A DNA stretch of 64,000 bases from Streptomyces sp. STR69 (lineage in GTDB: Bacteria; Actinomycetota; Actinomycetes; Streptomycetales; Streptomycetaceae), in NCBI RefSeq assembly GCF_024519455.1, contig NZ_JALJRY010000041.1, forward strand, positions 30,657-94,656, given 5' to 3'. Shown here piece by piece: positions 60,483-64,000 of this stretch (positions are counted from its first letter, which is position 1; every line of letters starts with the position of its first letter). The notes under the pieces are model-generated. The model saw only the letters and a list, made by a program, of their open reading frames with translations, ran no database searches and had not been told where the DNA came from. The position numbers and the translations under genes are program-made.

Positions 60483-61862
60483 GTGATCATTGTGGTGTCT
60501 AAGCCAGATGATCATGAGGTGGCCCGTGCCTGCTGCAACCTCTCCCATCCCTGCCGTGCTGGTGAAACTGAGTCCGCTGGACACCAGCCGGATCGCCGAC
60601 CCGCGCCCCTACTTCGCTCGGTGCCCGACCCGCGCTCCCGGCGGGGCCGGTGGTACTCGCTGACAGCGGTCCTGCTGGTGTGTGCCTGCGCGGTCGTCTC
60701 GGGAGCGAGGAGCATCGACGAACTCGCCGAGTGGGGGCAGCGTGCCCCGAACGCACTCCTGACAGTGATCGGGATCCGCCGCCACTTGCTGAGATGGCGG
60801 CACGCTCCGTCACCGACCACGATCGGCCGTGTGCTGGGGGCTGTTGACGGTGACGCCCTGGACCGGGCGGTCGGCGCCTACCTCGCCGACCGGCACCGCG
60901 CCGCCACCGAACCCGCCTGGGCGCCGTCGCCTTCCGCATCCGGGCGGCCCCCCGCGATCGCTGTCGACGGCAAAGCACTCAAGGGATCAGCCCGTCTCAC
61001 CGCGACGCGCAGGCATCTGCTCTCCGCGGTCACTCACGGCACCGTCGTGACCCTCGCCCAGGTGGAGATCGGCGCGAAGACGAACGAAACCACACACTTC
61101 CGTCCGCTGCTGGAACCCCTGGACCTGACCGGCACCGTCGTCACCTTCGACGCCCTGCACTCGGTCAAGGCGAACATCTCCTGGCTGGTCGAGACCAAGA
61201 AGGCCCACTACATCGCCGTGATCAAGACCAACCAGCCCACCGCCTACACCCAACTCGCAGTTCTGCCCTGGCAGTCCATCGCAGTCCAGCACACCGTCTC
61301 CGGGACCGGACACGGACGCCACGAGTCGCGCTCGATCAAGACCTGCGGGATCGCCGACGAACTCGGCGGAATCGCCTTTCCCCACGCCCGCCTCGCCATC
61401 CGCATCCATCGCCGCCGCAAGCAGACCGGCCGGCGCGAGACCCGTGAGAGTGTCTACGCCGTCACCAGCCTCGACGCCCATCAAGCCGGGCCCGCCGACC
61501 TGGCCGCCGCGATTCGCGGGCACTGGGGAGTGGAGAACTCCTCGCACCACATCAGGGACGTCACCTTCGCCGAGGACGCCTTCACCGTCCACGCCGGGAC
61601 CGCACCACGGGCCATGGCGACCCTCCGCAACCTCGCCATCGGCGTGCTGAAAACTCTCGGAGCCGACAACATCGCCAAGACCACCCGGGCGATCCGCGAC
61701 GAGCCCGGGCGGGCACTCCCCATCCTGGGCATCACCAACAACCCGGCAGCTACGAAATTTGATCAAGCCCTGAGCAGACGCAGCTTCGCAGCCCACCCGA
61801 CCGGGGACCTAAAGGCGACCCGCATCGAAGATGATGCGAATCCAGGAGTCCAAGTGCGATGA
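60483..61862 (+). CDS. ISAs1-family transposase (possible N-terminal frameshift)
   Basis: The frame covers 459 codons and holds the whole catalytic core: VPDPRSRRGRWYSLTAVLL, AIAVDGKALKGSAR with the first Asp, VEIGAKTNETTHFRPLLEPL, VVTFDALHS with the second, and GHWGVENSSHHIRDVTFAED with the final Glu. The N terminus is doubtful. A family-like start (PAATSPIPAVLVKLSPLD, GTG at 60526) lies in another frame that would have to shift near 60600 to join the core. It may be a natural frameshift, a mutation or an error. Ends are not clear; GGGCTT..GATCA is shared in inverted form near 60477 and 61765. It lies just right of the island. Confidence 0.75.
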   Translation: MIIVVSKPDDHEVARACCNLSHPCRAGETESAGHQPDRRPAPLLRSVPDPRSRRGRWYSLTAVLLVCACAVVSGARSIDELAEWGQRAPNALLTVIGIRRHLLRWRHAPSPTTIGRVLGAVDGDALDRAVGAYLADRHRAATEPAWAPSPSASGRPPAIAVDGKALKGSARLTATRRHLLSAVTHGTVVTLAQVEIGAKTNETTHFRPLLEPLDLTGTVVTFDALHSVKANISWLVETKKAHYIAVIKTNQPTAYTQLAVLPWQSIAVQHTVSGTGHGRHESRSIKTCGIADELGGIAFPHARLAIRIHRRRKQTGRRETRESVYAVTSLDAHQAGPADLAAAIRGHWGVENSSHHIRDVTFAEDAFTVHAGTAPRAMATLRNLAIGVLKTLGADNIAKTTRAIRDEPGRALPILGITNNPAATKFDQALSRRSFAAHPTGDLKATRIEDDANPGVQVR

Positions 61863-61925
61863 GTTTCGTCATGGCTCCTCGTCTGTATCCACAACACGCC
61901 ATCAACCGCACTCGAGGAGAGCACC

Positions 61926-62504
61926 ATGACCGCGATCTACACCTGGGACGTCTTTTCCACCCTCGACGGCTACGGCGCCTACGGTCCCGACGGCAACTGG
62001 GGCGGCTACTGGGGAAAACAGGGCCCTGACTTCCTTGACAACCGCCTTGCCGTGATCAGCCAGGAGCAGCGGATGGTTCTCGGGACCAACACCTTTCGGC
62101 AGTTCGTGGAGCTGCTGGGCCCGATCCCAGAGGCCGACCTCGACCCGGTGAACTCCCGGATGCGAAGCATGCCGACAACGGTGGTGTCGACGACGCTCGC
62201 AGGACCCTTCGCCTGGCCGGACGCGACCGTCGTGGCCGGAGACGCCGTTGACGTCGTCGCCCGGCTCAAGAAGGAGTCCGAGGTGCCGTTGCGCTCGCAC
62301 GGCAGCCTGTCGTTGAACCGGGCGCTCATGGCCGCAGGGCTCGTCGACCGCGTCCAGGTGACCATCTTCCCTGTGATCAGCGGCCAGACCGGGACCGACC
62401 CGATCTTCGAGGGCGCGGCCGACTTCGACCTCGAACTGATCAAGAGCCGGACGTTCGACGGCCGCACTCAGGAGCTCATCTACCGACCCATCCTGCACAC
62501 CTGA
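61926..62504 (+). CDS. Dihydrofolate reductase/RibD C-terminal-domain family protein
   Basis: 192 residues. FSTLDGYGAYGPDGNWGGYW near the N terminus, MVLGTNTFRQF, then VPLRSHGSLSLNRALMAAGL and LVDRVQVTIFPVISGQTGTD are the blocks of stand-alone RibD-C/DHFR-like proteins common in Streptomyces. These bind NADPH; their reactions are mostly unknown. ATG at 61926 has GAGGAGAG upstream. It stands alone between mobile elements. Confidence 0.85.
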   Translation: MTAIYTWDVFSTLDGYGAYGPDGNWGGYWGKQGPDFLDNRLAVISQEQRMVLGTNTFRQFVELLGPIPEADLDPVNSRMRSMPTTVVSTTLAGPFAWPDATVVAGDAVDVVARLKKESEVPLRSHGSLSLNRALMAAGLVDRVQVTIFPVISGQTGTDPIFEGAADFDLELIKSRTFDGRTQELIYRPILHT

Positions 62505-62575
62505 ACGCAACCACGCACTGCACCAGGTCCAGCAGCCGAACCTGCCCCGGCAGTTCTCCCGAGAGCCGACATGCC

Positions 62576-63076
62576 TCACCTATCAGGAACTTGAACGCGC
62601 CCTGGGCCATCAGCCTCGAACCGGCCGAACACGGCGGGGGCCAGCGGAGCCTGCAGGGCGGTCAGCCCTTCGCGGACGATCATCCGCTGGATGGTCCGCT
62701 CGTCCGGCGCCCAGCCCAGCTTGGCCCCGATGACCCGCCGGATCTGAGCGGCCGAACGCGACGGATTCTCCTTCTTCAGCGAGGCGGCCAGCTCCATCAC
62801 CTCCGGTGGAGTCCGGGGCCGGGACTGGCGCGGGGACGGCACCAGGGCGTCGAAGCCGCCCACGCGCCAGTCATGGATCCAGCGGTCCAGCGTCCACCGG
62901 GTGATCCGCACCGACCGCCCGTCCGGATCGGTATGCGGAACAGCCGCCAACTCCCGGACCAGGGAGCCACGTTGGCGACGCGACAGCGTCGGGTCCGCGG
63001 CCTCTCTGATCAGCATGTAGCGGAACAGGCCGATCGCCTGAGCCCGCTCAAGCCGTGTCTGGTCTTCCTGCCCCAC
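62576..63076 (-). pseudogene. 3'-truncated DDE transposase (helix-turn-helix part only)
   Basis: 166 codons carry two helix-turn-helix regions: ITRWTLDRWIHDWRVGGFDA and SAAQIRRVIGAKLGWAPDERTIQ (given here in part). The frame ends after FGRFEADGPG, where the rve catalytic domain of full-length relatives begins. The catalytic part is therefore lost. Start is a GTG at 63076 with a weak ribosome site. It follows the DUF6431 gene by 69 bases on the same strand; in intact Streptomyces elements the two are often adjacent. Confidence 0.65.
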
Positions 63077-63145
63077 CTGGCCACCAGCCCTCTCACGCAG
63101 CGTGAATACACACGCGTGACGGTGACAGTCTGTGTCGGCGTGGCG

Positions 63146-63752
63146 TCAGGGGCGGCTCGTGTTGATCGTTTCCACCGGCCAGGAAGGCGCCAGCAGTATC
63201 CCGCCGGACACCGCGCAGGCCACCCGCCGGGGCGACACCGTGCCTACGTGCGGCCACCTCGATCCGATCGACCACCAGGCCCCGACCACCGCACTGACCA
63301 CGTCCGCGAACACGCTGTGGGCCGGCCCAGGAGGAGCCGGGTCAACACCGGCATCGACCAGCAACACCGTGAAGTACCGCCGGACCTCCTCCGCCCTGGA
63401 GGTGAACCTGCGCAGCCAGCCGCGAACGGTCTCGACCGGGCGGCCCAGCCTCCCAGCGATCGAGCGGGCCCCGGCCCCGGCTGCTTTCGCCGCCAGGGCC
63501 GACCCGATCACCTCCGCCAGGTCAGCCCGCCTGACCAGCGCAAACACCGGAAGGAGCACATGCGACATGCCGCAGCCCCCCACACCTCGACCGCCGAGGA
63601 CGCACCACCACCGGACCGCCGGAAGCGTCCCGCAGTACACGCGAACGTGCCCACCCCCGCGGCCGCAACACGCCCGAGCAATCGGGACAAACCAACTCGC
63701 CTCGCACCAGGCGAACTTCGACCCGCGCCGGGTCGACCTCTACCGTGAGCAC
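63146..63752 (-). pseudogene. DUF6431-like transposon protein, one-base frameshift
   Basis: From the GTG at 63752 the frame reads LTVEVDPARVEVRLVRGELV and CPDCSGVLRPRGWARSRV, a zinc-ribbon-like start. The frame is lost at a run of six C on the plus strand (63576-63581). With five bases there, the protein continues into CGMSHVLLPVFALVRRADLA, GRPVETVRGWLRRF and GGILLAPSWP, the rest of the family. Either the gene is dead, the run is a slippage site, or it is a base-call error. Partner of the truncated transposase downstream. Confidence 0.65.
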
Positions 63753-64000
63753 AGCGCCTCCGCGCGCTACACGGCCCTCCCGGCGCTCGGCCAAGAGATA
63801 CCGGGAGGGCCTTTCACATGCCCTTTCGTCGGCAAGGTGCCGCCCCAAAACTGCACCTCTTCGTCGGCAGGCACGCTTACCGATCTTGTTGGCGCAAAGC
63901 TGCCCAAAGTGCCGCACTCGTAGGCATTTTCAGTGACGTCTAACACTCGTTGTACGCGGGGGCACAACTGCCGGGCAGATAGTGGCCTGAGCCGTTCGTC
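63753..64000. other. Right edge, no gene seen
   Basis: About 250 bases upstream of the DUF6431-like gene. No complete open frame with a recognisable product. An inverted-repeat end of the transposon may lie here but was not identified. Confidence 0.25.

Overview
The window looks like chromosomal DNA of a Streptomyces or close relative. GC is very high, third codon positions are strongly G/C, GTG/TTG starts are common, and the families are typical of the genus (WhiB, LAL-type LuxR regulators, acyl-CoA carboxylase epsilon subunit, MocR, an eCIS-type DUF4157 protein). Functions are inferred from protein sequence alone.

Layout. (1) 1-17.2 kb is an ordinary mixed region: a HAD phosphatase cut by the left edge, an alanine-dehydrogenase-like enzyme, a large DUF4157 protein whose metalloprotease motif is degenerate, LysR and MocR regulators with a divergent LysE exporter, a P450, a metallo-beta-lactamase-fold hydrolase, a FabG-like reductase, and an FtsX/MacB-type ABC exporter divergent from a two-component system. 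(2) 17.7-29.1 kb is a phenazine biosynthetic cluster. One leftward operon carries phzB-phzC-phzD-phzE-small ORF-phzF-phzG, then an EhpF-like adenylating enzyme, a LuxC-like acyl reductase and a GMC oxidoreductase. A bimodular Lrp/AsnC regulator faces it. The three tailoring genes predict reduction of a carboxyl group of phenazine-1,6-dicarboxylate to an aldehyde or hydroxymethyl group. To the right, past an IS5 relic, are a flavin monooxygenase and an unrecognised 369-aa protein.

(3) 33-39 kb is a scrap zone: an aldo/keto reductase, an OB-fold protein and a quinone-reductase-like flavoprotein among decayed IS630, ISAs1 and DDE fragments, an internally deleted carboxyltransferase beta gene, and an intact epsilon subunit. 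The ISAs1 relic holds three tandem 107-bp repeats. (4) 39.1-46.0 kb is a leftward catabolic/uptake operon: Rieske oxygenase, a wrecked flavin/2Fe-2S reductase, an NMT1-type ABC importer (binding lipoprotein, ATPase, two permeases) and an adenosine/adenine-deaminase-family enzyme. Together they suggest uptake and breakdown of a purine-like compound.

(5) 46.9-60.2 kb is bounded by two identical 43-bp copies of the 3' half of a tRNA-Thr(CGT) gene, each still followed by a hairpin terminator. Inside are two paralogous 929-aa LAL regulators and a redox/detoxification set: aldo/keto reductase, WhiB, two alpha/beta hydrolases (one frameshifted), a GlcG/HbpS-like protein, a tautomerase, a SnoaL-like protein, a YciI-like protein and a zinc-free MDR oxidoreductase. 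No integrase is visible, so this is best read as an island footprint. (6) 60.4-64 kb has an ISAs1 transposase, a RibD/DHFR-like protein, and a DUF6431 plus transposase pair in which both genes are damaged.

Several genes are broken by one-base changes in G/C homopolymers (50.8, 51.2 and 63.6 kb). These may be true pseudogenes or sequencing errors. No rRNA, intact tRNA, CRISPR array or replication origin was seen.
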